A stretch of 64,000 nt of DNA from Ailanthus altissimus (taxonomy: Eukaryota > Streptophyta > Magnoliopsida > Sapindales > Simaroubaceae). Positions 11,621 through 23,328 of the stretch are shown here, in pieces. Position numbers and translations under genes: made by a program. The stretch's first letter is position 1. Each line of letters opens with the position of its first letter. The notes beneath the pieces are model-generated. The model made no database searches. It worked only from the letters and a program-made list of their open reading frames with translations, and had not been told where the DNA came from. The DNA lies in assembly GCA_946807835.1 (NCBI GenBank), contig OX327690.1, positions 10,264,501 to 10,328,500 of the forward strand, in the 5' to 3' direction.

Positions 11621-13423
11621 CCATGAAAAGGAAGATGTTAAGCCAATGACGTTAAGCACTTCTTAGGGGATAACTTATGTATTTTTAGGTAATTTTTGTT
11701 TTTTCTTTAAAAAAACAACAGTAAGTCAATGCCATAGTGGCAATCTTGGGGTTACGGCGCCTAAAAAATTAGACAGCCAGTGCCATAGTGGCAATATACA
11801 GGGCTATAGCGTCAACTCGAGTAAAAATTAGAAAGCAAAGTTAAAACCCCATCGCTACAGCGCCAAAATTTGGAAAAGCACCTCTTAACTCCCAAGTCTC
11901 AATGATGTAGAGTTGAGATCTTAGAGCTGCAATGATAAGCCAATATCAAGTGCCACTACCTTATCCAGCTCCTTAGTTTGTGGACAAAAATGAGATCAAG
12001 GATAGCATCTAAGTTGACTTGAATGATAATTGCACTCGACTTTTATAGTCGGGGAAGTGTTTTTACTCTTACCATTTTTCTCTTGTCATTGTGGACAATG
12101 TCAATTTTAATTTTGGAGAAATGAAACACTTTTATATTTTAATTTTCAACTTTCTTTCTAATCTAACCATTTTGCCAATTGTTTAATGATTTTATGTGTT
12201 TCTTGTTACATTTTTTTTTTTAGTTAGTTGTTAGTTCTAGGTTTGGTATGATGGTTACTAGTCAATAATAAGAATTTGACTATGATAAGTATAACTCTTG
12301 AAAAATGATAGATATTGCAATTGTTCTTATGTTTAATTCTTACGTCAAGTTTTTGCCTTATTTGTTATTCCTTGAACATATTGAGTACATAAGTTATTAT
12401 CATTGAGTTTGTTTACTACTTAGAGTAAGTTATACGTGACAAAGACATTTATAAGTCTCACATATTCTAGAACTCATTTGATTACCAATCGATGCGAAAT
12501 CTAGGTCGCATAAGATTAAGGAAATGATTTTAGGCCATGTTTGGATCGTTGAAGCCTTTCGAGCCTACCTTTATATATTTTTATCCCCTAATTATCTTCT
12601 TTAAGCCTAATGACAATTTTTCTTTGTTAACCACATCTATTACTTAGCCTTTGAATAAAATTTCCTTCGTAAACACCCTTCACACTATAACTAGGGAATT
12701 TCCTTCGTAATCCCTAGGTTACCCTCTTAAAGCATAATGGTCTTGTTTGAGGGTCGTGAAGAGTATTGAGATTTTAAGAAAAAAGGTTGTAATGAAGAGT
12801 AATTATGGGTTTTTATTGTTTACAAGAGGTTGTAAGAACTTAAGTTTGGGGGGTATAGTGACTTATTAAAAAAAAATAAGTTTAAAAAAATGAAAAAAAA
12901 ATGGACAAAATTTACTATACTCCTAGCTTAGAAAACAAATAAGGATTGATCAATAAAGCTAGATAAAGAAAGTATGAAATAATTTTATGGGATATTTTTC
13001 AAAATATTGATAAAATGTTAGGATGAACAAGAACGTGTGTTTATAGTGTGAATTAAGCCAAAATTTATTGTGCGCATCTACATTAATAGAGAGTAATATG
13101 AAAAGTAAGCATATAAAATGTGAATAAAAATTCTTTACAAGATAAATTTTTAGCATCTTTGTATGTATAAACGATCTAAGTCTAAATGACTAATAAGAAT
13201 GACTCACATATACACACACCAAGTGAATCACATATAAAGTAAAGCTAGTGCATAGATCGACATTCTAAATTTTGTGATATGTGGAGTTTTGCATGAGTTG
13301 TAAGTTATATGCAATCTTTGAGATAGGTTGTTAAACATCAACCAACCGATTATTTCTTTTTCTAGGTTATAGTTTTCTCTCTTCACCTAAAGATGAGCAA
13401 ATTGTTAAGTTTGGAGAAGTTTG
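11621..13423 (+). other. 3' untranslated region of the Athila-like relic
   Basis: There is no coding signal here. GC-rich repeats occur at 11725-11890 (two copies of GCCATAGTGGCAAT, plus GGGCTATAGCGTC and CATCGCTACAGCGCC). A CATTGTGGACAATGT inverted repeat follows near 12089, then GAACTTAAGTTTGGGGGG at about 12836-12853. Such a G-run commonly precedes the 3' LTR or lies in the 3' region of Athila/Tat elements. The rest is AT-rich with short chance open frames. Confidence 0.6.
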
Positions 13424-13918
13424 GTAGGTGTATTTTATACTTATATCTTTGCTCCTTTAAACTTTGCATTTGTTCATTTTAAGTATGAATATTAGGCTTG
13501 TTATGTGTTTTATTATCATTTTATATATTTGAAATCAATTGATCTATTTGGGATGATAATTCCAAGAAAATAAGCAAAACTGCCAACTTTAGGTAGAAAT
13601 CAGTCCCTCAAATAAGCAAAACTACCTATTATAGTTACTGCTACAGTGCTCAACATTGCAGTGTTGGAATGACCAGAAAAAAAACCATAATAAGTAGAAC
13701 CTAATTGTCGGGGCATTGTACGCTAGGTGCCGAATATGGAAACTCGAATATGACTTGTGTTCGATATTTTGTCCTAATTTGAAGATATAAGCCTATAATT
13801 AAAAGACCAAAAAACTTATTTCAAGAGAAGAAAAGAGAGAGCACGCGAGAAACAAATTTTTAAAGAGTTAGAGCGACTTTTGGAGGATTAAAAAGTCTAG
13901 AAGATTACAGACCTTCGT
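13424..13918 (+). mobile_element. 3' LTR of the Athila-like relic, right-truncated
   Basis: It follows TAAGTTTGGAGAAG, a polypurine-tract-like sequence. It matches the 5' LTR in AATAAGCAAAACT, GCTACAGTGCTCAACATTGCAG, TTTTGTCCTAATTTGAAGATATAAG and the purine-rich segment to about 13915. It then stops where RNase H-like sequence begins, so its downstream part is lost. The exact left edge is uncertain by about 20 bp. Confidence 0.7.
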
Positions 13919-14400
13919 AAGGTATACTTATGATCAATACTGATGCAGCAACTTGTTTAGAATCTAAAAAGTCTAGCCTGGGCATTATACCTTAAAAGCT
14001 ACTATTCCATTGCCTACATTGTATCAAGTGGCCATAACTGAAGCCTTGGCTATTTGTCAAGGTCTCCATCTTGCGAAAGAGGCTGGATTTTCCACTGTGT
14101 TGGTTGTCTCGGATGCCTTCTTAGTTGTTCATGATCTTAATGGACCAACCATCCCTCTCTAAGAAATTGGTGTCATTTATCAGGATATCTTGTGGTTCTT
14201 ACAATAGTTCTTTTCATGTCAATTCATATATACCCCTAGAACTATTAACAAAATTACACATGACTAGCCAAATTAGCTCTGCAAAAAGAGAATATTTGTA
14301 TTTGGTTTGGCATGGTGCCAGACTCTATTGCACAGTTTGTATCTCTGCTGATACTACTCAGTAATATAATTCCCCTCTTTGTTCTATAAAAAATTTGAAA
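13919..14400 (+). pseudogene. Plant RNase H-like domain (RVT_3 type) fragment
   Basis: Frames read INTDAATCLESKKSSLGII near 13930, then after a frameshift EALAICQGLHLAK and VLVVSDAFLVVHDLNG at 14035-14140, then EIGVIYQDILWFLQ. The tail resembles the usual W...PD.(I/L)(A/H)...V end at 14310-14360. This order (N-terminal D, the E helix, the SD strand) is that of the RNase H-like domain in plant LINE-type polyproteins and their domesticated single-domain relatives. It carries two or more frameshifts and stops. No LINE RT is seen nearby, so it may be a LINE 3' end or a gene fragment. Confidence 0.7.
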
Positions 14401-15905
14401 GTCCTATAACTACAATCACAAAACTAGCGCGGCATGACCCATAAATATTGTGCCCATAGGTTTTGATGAGCCTTAATTTTAGTTAGTATGTCTCGTCAGC
14501 CCAACTAAAACACGGTGTGTAAGGATTTCAATTTATTCGCAAGGTTTCACTCGAAACAAATACTTGAATAACCAAATATATTTTTTATTCATTATCCCTT
14601 TAGCATTGTTATTTACTTTATTTATATGATGAATAAAATTTTAAACTTTTTATTAAAAGTACAATTGAGCTATTTAGTATTCTGAGTCACTTATTATTAA
14701 TATTAGATTTTATATTAATTAAGGATAACAAAAATAAAATAAATTTTTAAATGAGAAACTTCAAGCTCTATTAATTATTAATGTTATCTTTTCATTTCTC
14801 ATTCACCAATCACAAAGGTGGGCCTATTGCACCTTAAAATACTTTAAAACCTTATTTACTTAATTTTAAATTTATCCCCAAATTAATTCTTTAATTTTAA
14901 CTTCTTGTGAATTTTAGTAGTTGAACTTTCTCTATATTTAAATATCTTATAATTTAAGAGTTTCATTTTTTTAATTAATTTGTAAAGTTCTCTTCATAGT
15001 ACACATTTTTTTCTCTCACCAATAATATCTATTTTTTTAATTATAGCCATAAAATTTGCTTATATCCATGTAAGTCACGAGGAAAATTCTACTATACTGT
15101 TAATAATCTCATAACAATGATACATGCTATTTTTTAGGCGCCTTTGGATTATAGGTAATTAATCCTCACCTTTAATATTTTAGAGCTAACAGTTGGTTGC
15201 ACTTAACCTACTTTATAATTAGCGGGTTTTTGTTATACTATTAGTTTTTAAATTTAATATAATACGTTGCCCACAGATTTCATCTAAGGCCTACAAAGTA
15301 CAACTACGAAGACCATGAGTTGCTTTAATATTGCGACGGGTTATAGAGTTATCAATATTAACATCAATTAGTCCCTGGCGGCAACAACATTTATGAAAAT
15401 AGGTTGTAAATTTTGAGGACTTTGCACACGATATTAGACCCACAATGCTTGAAAAATATGCACTACTAAGCCCATACTCTCAAAAATGCAGACATGCAAG
15501 ACCATCAATGACACTATCTCTCAATTTTCTTGCTTCCTTTATATTCCAAAATATGGGAGGTAACTATCTGATCAAGAAACTTATAAACAAAAGTTGAAAG
15601 GTCACACACAACATGAAATTAGACACTGTTTCTACACATTATAAGATCATTTTTTTCGTTTTTTTTTCTTTGAATTACAAGAAAAAATGAAAAATGGCTT
15701 AAGCATCGGAAGATCATTACTAGAACAACCACCAACATAGCCTTTGCCATAGTTTGTGGCTATAGAAAATTTTTGAGAGACCAAAAGGAGATCTCAAGGA
15801 AGGAATCATACACCAAATTCATCATTTTTAGAAAATTCATTTGCTTTTCGAGGCCCAACTCATCAACCAAGAACCAATAAATTAGTTCTCCAAGGATCAA
15901 GGTTA
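14401..15905. other. AT-rich stretch, unassigned; right part probably a gypsy LTR
   Basis: No coding signal or repeat of other parts of this window was recognised. Because a primer-binding-site-like sequence follows at 15911, the right part is probably the 5' LTR of the Tat/Retand-like relic. I could not find its left boundary or a second LTR copy to confirm this. Confidence 0.4.
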
Positions 15906-15910
15906 AAAAA

Positions 15911-15931
15911 TTGACACCGTCTATGAAAAAT
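15911..15931 (+). promoter_or_regulatory. Primer-binding site, Tat/Retand type, decayed
   Basis: TTGACACCGTCTATGAAAAA resembles the TTGGCGCCGTCTGTGGGAA site usual in Tat/Retand-lineage elements. Its changes are mainly transitions. The position just upstream of Gag-like sequence fits. Confidence 0.6.
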
Positions 15932-15989
15932 GATGTAAAAAGTCATAGTGACAAGAATTTCATATCTCATTAAGAAATTAATCCAAGAG

Positions 15990-17710
15990 AAGCTACGATG
16001 TACTTCTTAAAAGAAGAGGGAGCACCACAAGAAGTTCTAACCCTAAAATCCAAGATTTTGTAGAAGAACATATGACATAAAAGAGGACTATGATCATTAG
16101 GATAAGAGTTACCAAAATTAAGGGTGGAGATAAAATATAGAAAGAGAGTTATGAGAGAACAAAAAAGAGCTTAAAGAGGTAAAGAATGACAAGGAAGTAA
16201 TGAGAAAACTTATAGAAGAATTTTTGGAGGCTCAATAGAGGTTTAGCAAGGCCGAATTGAAAAGGAGGCCATAAATCCACCAATTTTCCCCTTCTATGCA
16301 TATACTGCAAAATTGTCAGCAAACATTACAAAGTTAGGTCATAAATTACTTAGTATGAGAAACAAAAGTTGCCATAAATTGAGGTTCCTTGAGAACTACC
16401 AAAGCCATGGCCAAGGAATAATAAGTCATGTATTAGGCCAATTGAGAGGGCCTCAGCTCAATCGTAATGTGGTGATTCTAGCCAGGGGAGAATACATTCC
16501 CAATGCTTGACAAGGATGATTTAGACAAGAATAACATATGTTGCTTATTGAGGGCAAAGAAAATAAGCATAGAGAATAGTGCTATCAAAAGATAAAGTAC
16601 AGGAATTTTCCATAAAGGAGAAAGTAAAGAGGTGGAACAAAAGTTATAAAAGATAGTGAGAAAAATGCGACAATAGAAGGCTTTATTAGGTCAGTCCTCA
16701 GAACAGTAATGAAAGTCCCCATTAATTTATGAACATAGGGGCATGGAGCTCCCAACAACTTTGAGGATAACCAACCTTTCACTTATGATGGAATTATATA
16801 TCCAAACCATTATGTGAACTTGGTTATTGACCTCTTTATAGTTGCAAGATTCTAAGAACACTAGATGTGTCGATTGCTTCATATATGACTAAAGAGATAG
16901 GCTATAATGTGGTATAGATCCTAAAGTAAAAAAGTGTCGCTTTTTAAAGCCAGTTGAAAGATTCATTTGTTCAATATTTTCAAGGTGCTATGAATGAACA
17001 AAAGACATGTGATAGCTCAGGAACATTAAATATAGTCAAGGTGAAACTCTAACGGAATTCATAAAGAGGTTTGATAAAGGCATGATACAACTTGATGCCT
17101 CTAATCTCCTAATTACTTTAGAGGCTTTGAAGGATGAGTTGTAGCTAAATAGAGTTTGGTATTACCTCACCAAGAACCATGTTCCTAGTTATGCAATTGG
17201 ATGTTATCAAGTACCAGATTACATAAGAATGGAAAAAGATGAGGAAGCAAAGAGGATAGTGATTGTGGAATCTTGATGGAGAATAAAAGAAATAGACATT
17301 AAAAAATCCTCAAATAAAAGAATGTACAAAGGGAGAAGGTAGAGAAAGATTACTCACCTTGCCAAATATTTTAGAGGAGATACACCTCAGAATGAAGAAC
17401 AAAGTGATAGGTCTAGGCCACTTAGGGTGGCACAAATTTAAGAGAAAGAGACTTACATCATACTCATGATCCCTTTAGACGTAGTCTGTGAGGTATTTAA
17501 AGGCAAAATGATGGTCAGTAAGCTAGATGCAATTATAACTCTAACACGTTGACAAAATAAGAACAAGAAGTGTGATTTCTACCAAGACCATGGGCATACA
17601 ACTAGAGATTGCATAAACCTGAGGAAGAAATTCAATCAGTTGATAAGGAATGATTATTTTAGAGAATTCAGTGCTAACTTAGAACTCATAAAATCTGTGG
17701 AAATGTAAGA
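15990..17710 (+). pseudogene. gag: Gypsy (Tat/Retand-like) Gag, degenerate
   Basis: Capsid-type sequence is broken by many stops. The clearest pieces are GETLTEFIKRFDKGMIQLDA near 17040-17100 and the matching LKDEL and ARAQ-like region after it. A nucleocapsid-type finger follows at 17571-17665 (CDFYQDHGHTTRDC then LRKKFNQLIRND), the C-x-F-H-GH-C signature of this lineage. The open frame at 16313-16510 lies in the N-terminal part and is probably chance. The start codon is not identifiable. It lies downstream of the primer site at 15911 and upstream of the protease. Confidence 0.78.
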
Positions 17711-17829
17711 CTGAGTAAGAGAGACCTAAGACAATAATGATAATTTTTTATGGGCTAACTTTGGTAGAGACTTCAATTGGCGAAAGAAGAATTACTCTCA
17801 ATACTCAATGATTAGGCATCAGGTACTAT

Positions 17830-18674
17830 ATAACATACCTATCTTATAGAAGCTTACAATTTAAGCGGTACCTATAATTTTCATCGAAAATGACCCAATA
17901 GGTGTCAACTATCCACAAGATAATGCATTAGGTAGTCACCTTTTAAGTGGTAGGGACAGATGTTAACAAAGTGTCCATTGACCTGAGGAGCTCAGTAGAT
18001 GTCATCTTTAAAGAAGTAATAGATGATCTTGAGATTAAGTATCTAAAGATATAGAGGATGCAGACCTATTTGTAGGGTTTTTGAGACACTTTATAATGCC
18101 TCTAAGGATGGTTGCATTGCCTTTTTCATTGGGCTGGAAACCATACACCAAAACTATGATGGTTAGCTTTATGGTTGTCAAACAACCATATCCCTATAAC
18201 ATCCTTTTGGAGAGACCTGTTATGGGGAACTCTAATGTAGTACTATCGACCAAAATCTAAAGTTAAAGTTCTTAACAAGGGATAGAGTTATAGTGATCTT
18301 AGAAGATCAAATAATAGTAAAGAGTTGTTATTCAACTTTAGCTAAGAGAAGTTTCTATATGACTTTTGTCAACCCCAGAGTAATGGAGAATTTAAGGTTG
18401 TAAGAACGTTTAGAGGAATTATTGGATGTACAAGTAAAAGGAGCTCTGCAAGAAAGTGGAAAAATTTAGCTCCAAATTAAGTCCGAAGATCAACGAGGAG
18501 CTGAGCTCTCTATTGAAAGAGTTCTTAGACATATTTTCTTTGACTCGTGAAGCTTTTTGAAGAATGGCCCATTTTTTATTTCATATAGGTTAGCCATCAA
18601 TCCAACATTTAAAGTAGTAAAACAAAAGAAGAGAATATTCAACCAAGAGAGAATAAAGTTGTAGCAATGATTAA
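17830..18674 (+). pseudogene. pol: Gypsy protease and start of reverse transcriptase
   Basis: Protease pieces are IIFIENDPIGVNYPQDNALG at about 17876-17935, then SIDLRSSVDVIF near 17970-18010. There the catalytic D-T-G-S-S has become D-L-R-S-S, so the key glycine is lost. MVVKQPYPYNILLERPV follows near 18170-18230. From 18490 the linker (LLKEFLDIF) and the RT N-terminus (MAHFLFHIG, KQKKRIFNQERIK-like) can be followed. The frame is broken at 18675 by an inserted LTR and resumes at 22030. Confidence 0.8.
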
Positions 18675-21600
18675 TGTTATACTAGTAAATGCAAGCACAT
18701 GCTATCGTATCAAGTAATATAGGATTTTAAGTCCAAGTATCGATCCCGCAAGGACTATTCGATCTATTTCTATCAACCAATTACTAAAATTATATTTACA
18801 TAACTTTTATTCAAAAATCAAAATCTGAAATTCAATTGATTAACCTAAAAAAAAAATAAATAAATTCACCAAAGGATAATAATCTAGGGTATAGACTCAT
18901 CCCCTAGTATTTCATTGAATTCATTAACCACTTAGTTAATCCCTTAATATAAATTATTGGGTTAGATACTAATCTCATCACAAACCTCTATCAATGGTCG
19001 AGTGACTATATTACGTATTCTAATAATCAACCTAATGTCTATGGTAATCAAATTAGAATGTATTCATTAAGATCAATTCTAAATAATACCATACATGCCA
19101 CCTAGGTATATGTCTATCCTAGATAGAACTTATAGTTGTTATCCTAAGCTAAAGACATAAATCCCTTTGTCAAGTTCATCATAGTTCCTCAATCATTCAA
19201 ACTATTGGTCAGATATAATGAAAGCATTAAACTCAAGATAGAATGAATAATTATATATGTATTAAGTGTTGGGTGTTGATTTTATTTAGGGTGTTTGAAT
19301 GTGGTATATGTTTTTAACAATAAAATATACATATCTCATACATATATATTTACAGCAGAAGCATGAAAATTTGTAGTAAACAAAATTGTTTCATATTAAT
19401 CAAATTAACATAAATGAAATTGAGAAATAACCCTTGAAGCCTTTGGATCAAAATTATTGAAGTCCACCAAAATGCAAACTTTGATCAATTCTAGTAATCA
19501 ACAAATTGTGGGATTGATTATCTAGAATGGTAGTATTTGATCCAACAAAAGTTTAACAAATTAAACTTATGTTCTTGATTTTCCTTTGATTAACACTTAA
19601 TCAATTAATCAAAAACCTATTTTTGCTTAATTGGTTTTTAAGCCTAATAATAGAAAATTATGAATTCAACAATTGAATCCAAAATTAAGAAAACAATTTT
19701 TCTTTTCTTTCTTTGTTATGGCTGGCCAATCACTTAGCGAAAAATTAAATTAACATTTTTAATTTTAATTACATTTTGCTAATATATACAAATGAATTTA
19801 ATTTAATTTCATTTCATTTCATTTAATTCCAATTTGCATTTAACTTAACCTAACCATAGTTAACTCTTAACACTAGTTAGGTTAAATAAACACTTAAATA
19901 TTCTAACCATAGTTAACTAATCTTAATTATAGTTAAGTTAACCTTTACTTAACCATTAAGTAAGGTTAACTTAACTTAACCATATGATTAACTTTTAACC
20001 ATAGTTAAATTAAATTATCTATTTAACTATTAAATAAATAAATATTTATTAGAATTATTAAAAATTAAATAATCATTAAGTAAATTACACTTATGTCCTT
20101 ACTAGGTTATTAAGTTAACCTAAAGTGGGTCCTACTATTTAACCATATACTTTAGTTAACTTAACCATAGTAAATTGCTAGACATTACTGTATTGAACTA
20201 TTCAATACAGTACGCTGCTCAATGACTCAAAGAGTACATTTCATATTAGGACTCCCTAGGTCCATGCCCGATTCGTTAAATGGAATTATTCCATAACGCC
20301 GTGATCGATGCCCTACGCATACGTCTTGATATTACAAAGCGCAATAGACCATATATGTTGAGGTTATTACATATTCGTATAATCTTTCTGTCATTATATC
20401 TTGGATGTGCGGGATATAGATCATCACCGTCAAATCCATAATCTCATCCGTGAACTTATCTCTAGATTCATATCTTAATGAACATTATACGTAAACACTT
20501 TTACTATATTTTTCAACCCTATAGGAAACTCGTTTTTCGGGTTCAGTGCTTATGTCTATAACACTTTATAAGATACAATCTTGAAGCATCGAATATATAA
20601 CCCACCTATATGAGCTGGCAGATCCCATATCTACGCACACCAAACTCTATGAGCATCAGACCATACCCAAGTACACGTAGTGATCAAACCATAAAGGATC
20701 TCTGACATACGTTGTACCAAAGTATGGTGGATCACCCACAAGCTCACCGTGGCACTCAGGTCGAAAGACCTTAAATACTACTCAACTCAATAGGACCTTC
20801 CTTTGACAGATTCATAGGATATCTATTGGGGTCTTCATGAGTTTGTTCAGTATCTAATCCTAACTGAATACCTGCATGTCTATACGAGCTTCCACTAAGC
20901 TCATGGTCAACTAAGAATAATTATCTGTACAATACAGATATAGACATACACTAATCTAGATAATAGTGATTCATCGATAGACCCGCATTGGTGAACATAA
21001 ATCAATAGTATTATATTTGATAACATACTTACATAATGACATTTTCTGGTGACTATTACAAGTAGACTCCCAGGTCTTTGTCCTATTATAGACAAGGTTC
21101 TAACTCTTTAAATCCCGCTCTCTTATAACTTACTAACTCTTAGTAGTGCTAATTCTTAGCATTTATAACTCTCAGCGTTGCTAACTCTTAGCCCTAGTCT
21201 AAACTCTTTCAGATCATACAATGTCCATAGTGTTACAAGCTTTATTACCATTTAATAAAGGTTATTATCGATTTAATAAAATATTCATTGTATAAATATT
21301 ACAAAATAAATATTCATACAAACAAGGATGGCACATAAGCACAAACCCTAACAATAAGTTCATAAATAAAGGATCCATAAAATCCAACTACATACTAAGT
21401 TCAAAAATCTAGCCCTACAAATAAAAACTTAGGTCAAGGTGAAATAAAGAGTTCTAGAACTTATCAAGATAAACATCATGAAAATTATAGAAAATTATAA
21501 AGATAAAGAGTTAAAGAGATAAAACTACTTTTTCTATAGTCTTCAACTTCTAGTCTTCTTGACCATTTAAAAATTACTCTTTCTCACTCCTCTTTATTTT

Positions 21601-22029
21601 GAATTTGGCTTTTTTGTCTTCTATATTATAAGTTTATATCTTCAAATTAGGATAAAACATCAAATATAAGTTAGATTATAATTACTATTCACGAGTAATA
21701 TTCATATGTACTGTTCACGAGTACTGTTCCTTGTATTATTGTTCACACAGCGCTGCGCACTGGATTATTGGTGCTGGGGCACTGTACATACTATTTTGCG
21801 TATTATTCTGGGCATTGTGGCGCTATAGTACTATGGTAATTTACTGTTGCAAGTACTATAGCAATTTAATTTTTGGCTTATTTTCATTAGATGTTTATCC
21901 TTATTTGTTCTATTGACTACAAACCTATAAAATAACAACAGAGCACATAAAAAACCAAATAATATTAATTTAAACGAACAAATATTAATCTTGAAAGATA
22001 AAAATATTATACCTACTTAACCCTTATCA
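18675..22029 (-). mobile_element. Gypsy LTR (Athila-like family), split by a copia LTR
   Basis: The parts are 18675-19266 and 21354-22029. The plus-strand ends are TGTTATACTAG and CCCTTATCA. The segment 21530-21690 is the reverse complement of the Athila-like LTR at 13740-13915, including TATCTTCAAATTAGGA. GC-rich motifs lie at 21745-21835 (CACAGCGCTGCGC, GGCATTGTGGCGC). Protein frames of the host RT join across it, but the flanks ATTAA and GGCAA share only the last two bases. It is probably a solo LTR. Confidence 0.75.
19267..21353 (-). mobile_element. Solo Ty1/copia LTR (2087 bp)
   Basis: On the reverse strand it starts TGTTAGGGTTTGTGC and ends CAACA, with flanks TTAAG and ATAAG (4 of 5). 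It shares with the other long copia LTRs the core around 20600-20900 (TATGAGCTGGCAGATCCCAT, CATCAGACCATACCC) and the R/U5 region. An unusual cluster of TAACCATAGTTA-like motifs fills 19850-20172. There is no internal copia sequence next to it. Confidence 0.85.
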
Positions 22030-23328
22030 GGCAACAAAGTTGAGAAGTTGTTGTCTACATGTTTTATTAAAATGGTTAATTATCCTAAGTAGTTAACCAA
22101 CGTAATGATCGTGAAAAGCAGTGCATGTATGTAGATTTCACTAACCCGAATAAAACATGCCTCAAAAATAGCTTTCAATTACTTAAAATTGATTAATTGG
22201 TGGACTCAAAAGTGGAATATGAACTCCTTGACTTTATGGATGTGTTTCCCAAGGTATAACTAAATCAAGATGTTTGTGCCAAATAGAGAAAAGACTTTTT
22301 TATATCAAGAGATGTATTATTAAGTGTCATATCTTTTAGCTTAAAGAATACGAGCGTGGCACACCAAAGAGTAGTGAACAAACTCTTCAAACTACATCGA
22401 GAAGACTATAGATGTGTATGTTAATGACATAATCAAGTCTATTATTGCCAAGAACCATGTTATAGACCTCTGGCAAACATTTAAATTTTTTTAAGAAACA
22501 TAAGATGAAGTTCAACAATAAGAAGTGTGCCTTTGAATGAGAGTTAGGAAAATATGTAGGCTTCATGATCAACTAAAGGGTAAGTAATGCAAACCCAAAT
22601 AAAGAACAAGCTATAATAGTAATAAGGATTAAGGTCGCTCTATATAGCAAAAGAGATTCAAAGGCTAATTATAAAGATTGTCCCCTTGAGCAGATTTATT
22701 TCCAAAGCTTTTAACAAGTTCTTTGAATTTTTTGAGGCAATAAAGTGGCGAGAAAAGACTAGGTAGACCCTATAATATGAATATGCCTTTCAACAACTAA
22801 AGGCTTAATTAACTTAACAATTAAATTGCCAATTTTAGGAACAAATTATTGCATATTTACTTGGGCATATCACAATACGTTGTAAGTTTGGTGCTTATAA
22901 AAGAAGAAGCCGGTGCTTAAAGGTCTGTTTATTTCACTACTAGAGCTTTCATGGATCCCTAAACAAGATATCCACCAGCCAAGAAGTTAGCACTAGCATT
23001 GGTAATGTCAGGTAGAAAACTAAGGCCTTATTTTTAGGCCTATATAATTGTAGTCCTGACAAACCTACACAAACTAGAGTTGTCAAGCCAATTAGTTCAA
23101 TGGGTCACTATATTTAGTGAGTTTGATGTATAGTATAAGTTGCAAACTTTATTCAAAGATCATGCACTAATGGATTTTGTCATTGAATATACCTTAAAAG
23201 AAGATGTCATTATAATATAAGGCTCCCCTAAAGATCCTTGAGAGGACCAATAACTAGAAAACTTAATCCACCTATATATAGACTGCCTATATAAATAGAG
23301 CCTTAAATTTATAAAGAGGTGATGCATG
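22030..23328 (+). pseudogene. pol: Gypsy reverse transcriptase-RNase H, degenerate
   Basis: This continues the RT from 18674: KVEKLLSTCFIKMVNYPK at 22035-22095. The catalytic YVDD box appears as VYVNDIIKS near 22410-22440, so one active-site Asp is changed. HKMKFNNKKCAF follows near 22500. RNase H traces follow at 22910-23060 (YFTTRAF..., ALALVMSGRKLRPYF-like) and EFDV.Y..Q.LFKDHALMDFVIEYT at 23110-23200. Multiple stops make it dead. It ends at 23329 against a reverse-strand copia LTR and does not resume in this window. Confidence 0.82.

Noticed and set aside
14401..15905. Possible host gene promoter or exon
   Set aside because: No open frame, splice pattern or conserved protein motif could be read, and a gypsy primer site follows directly.
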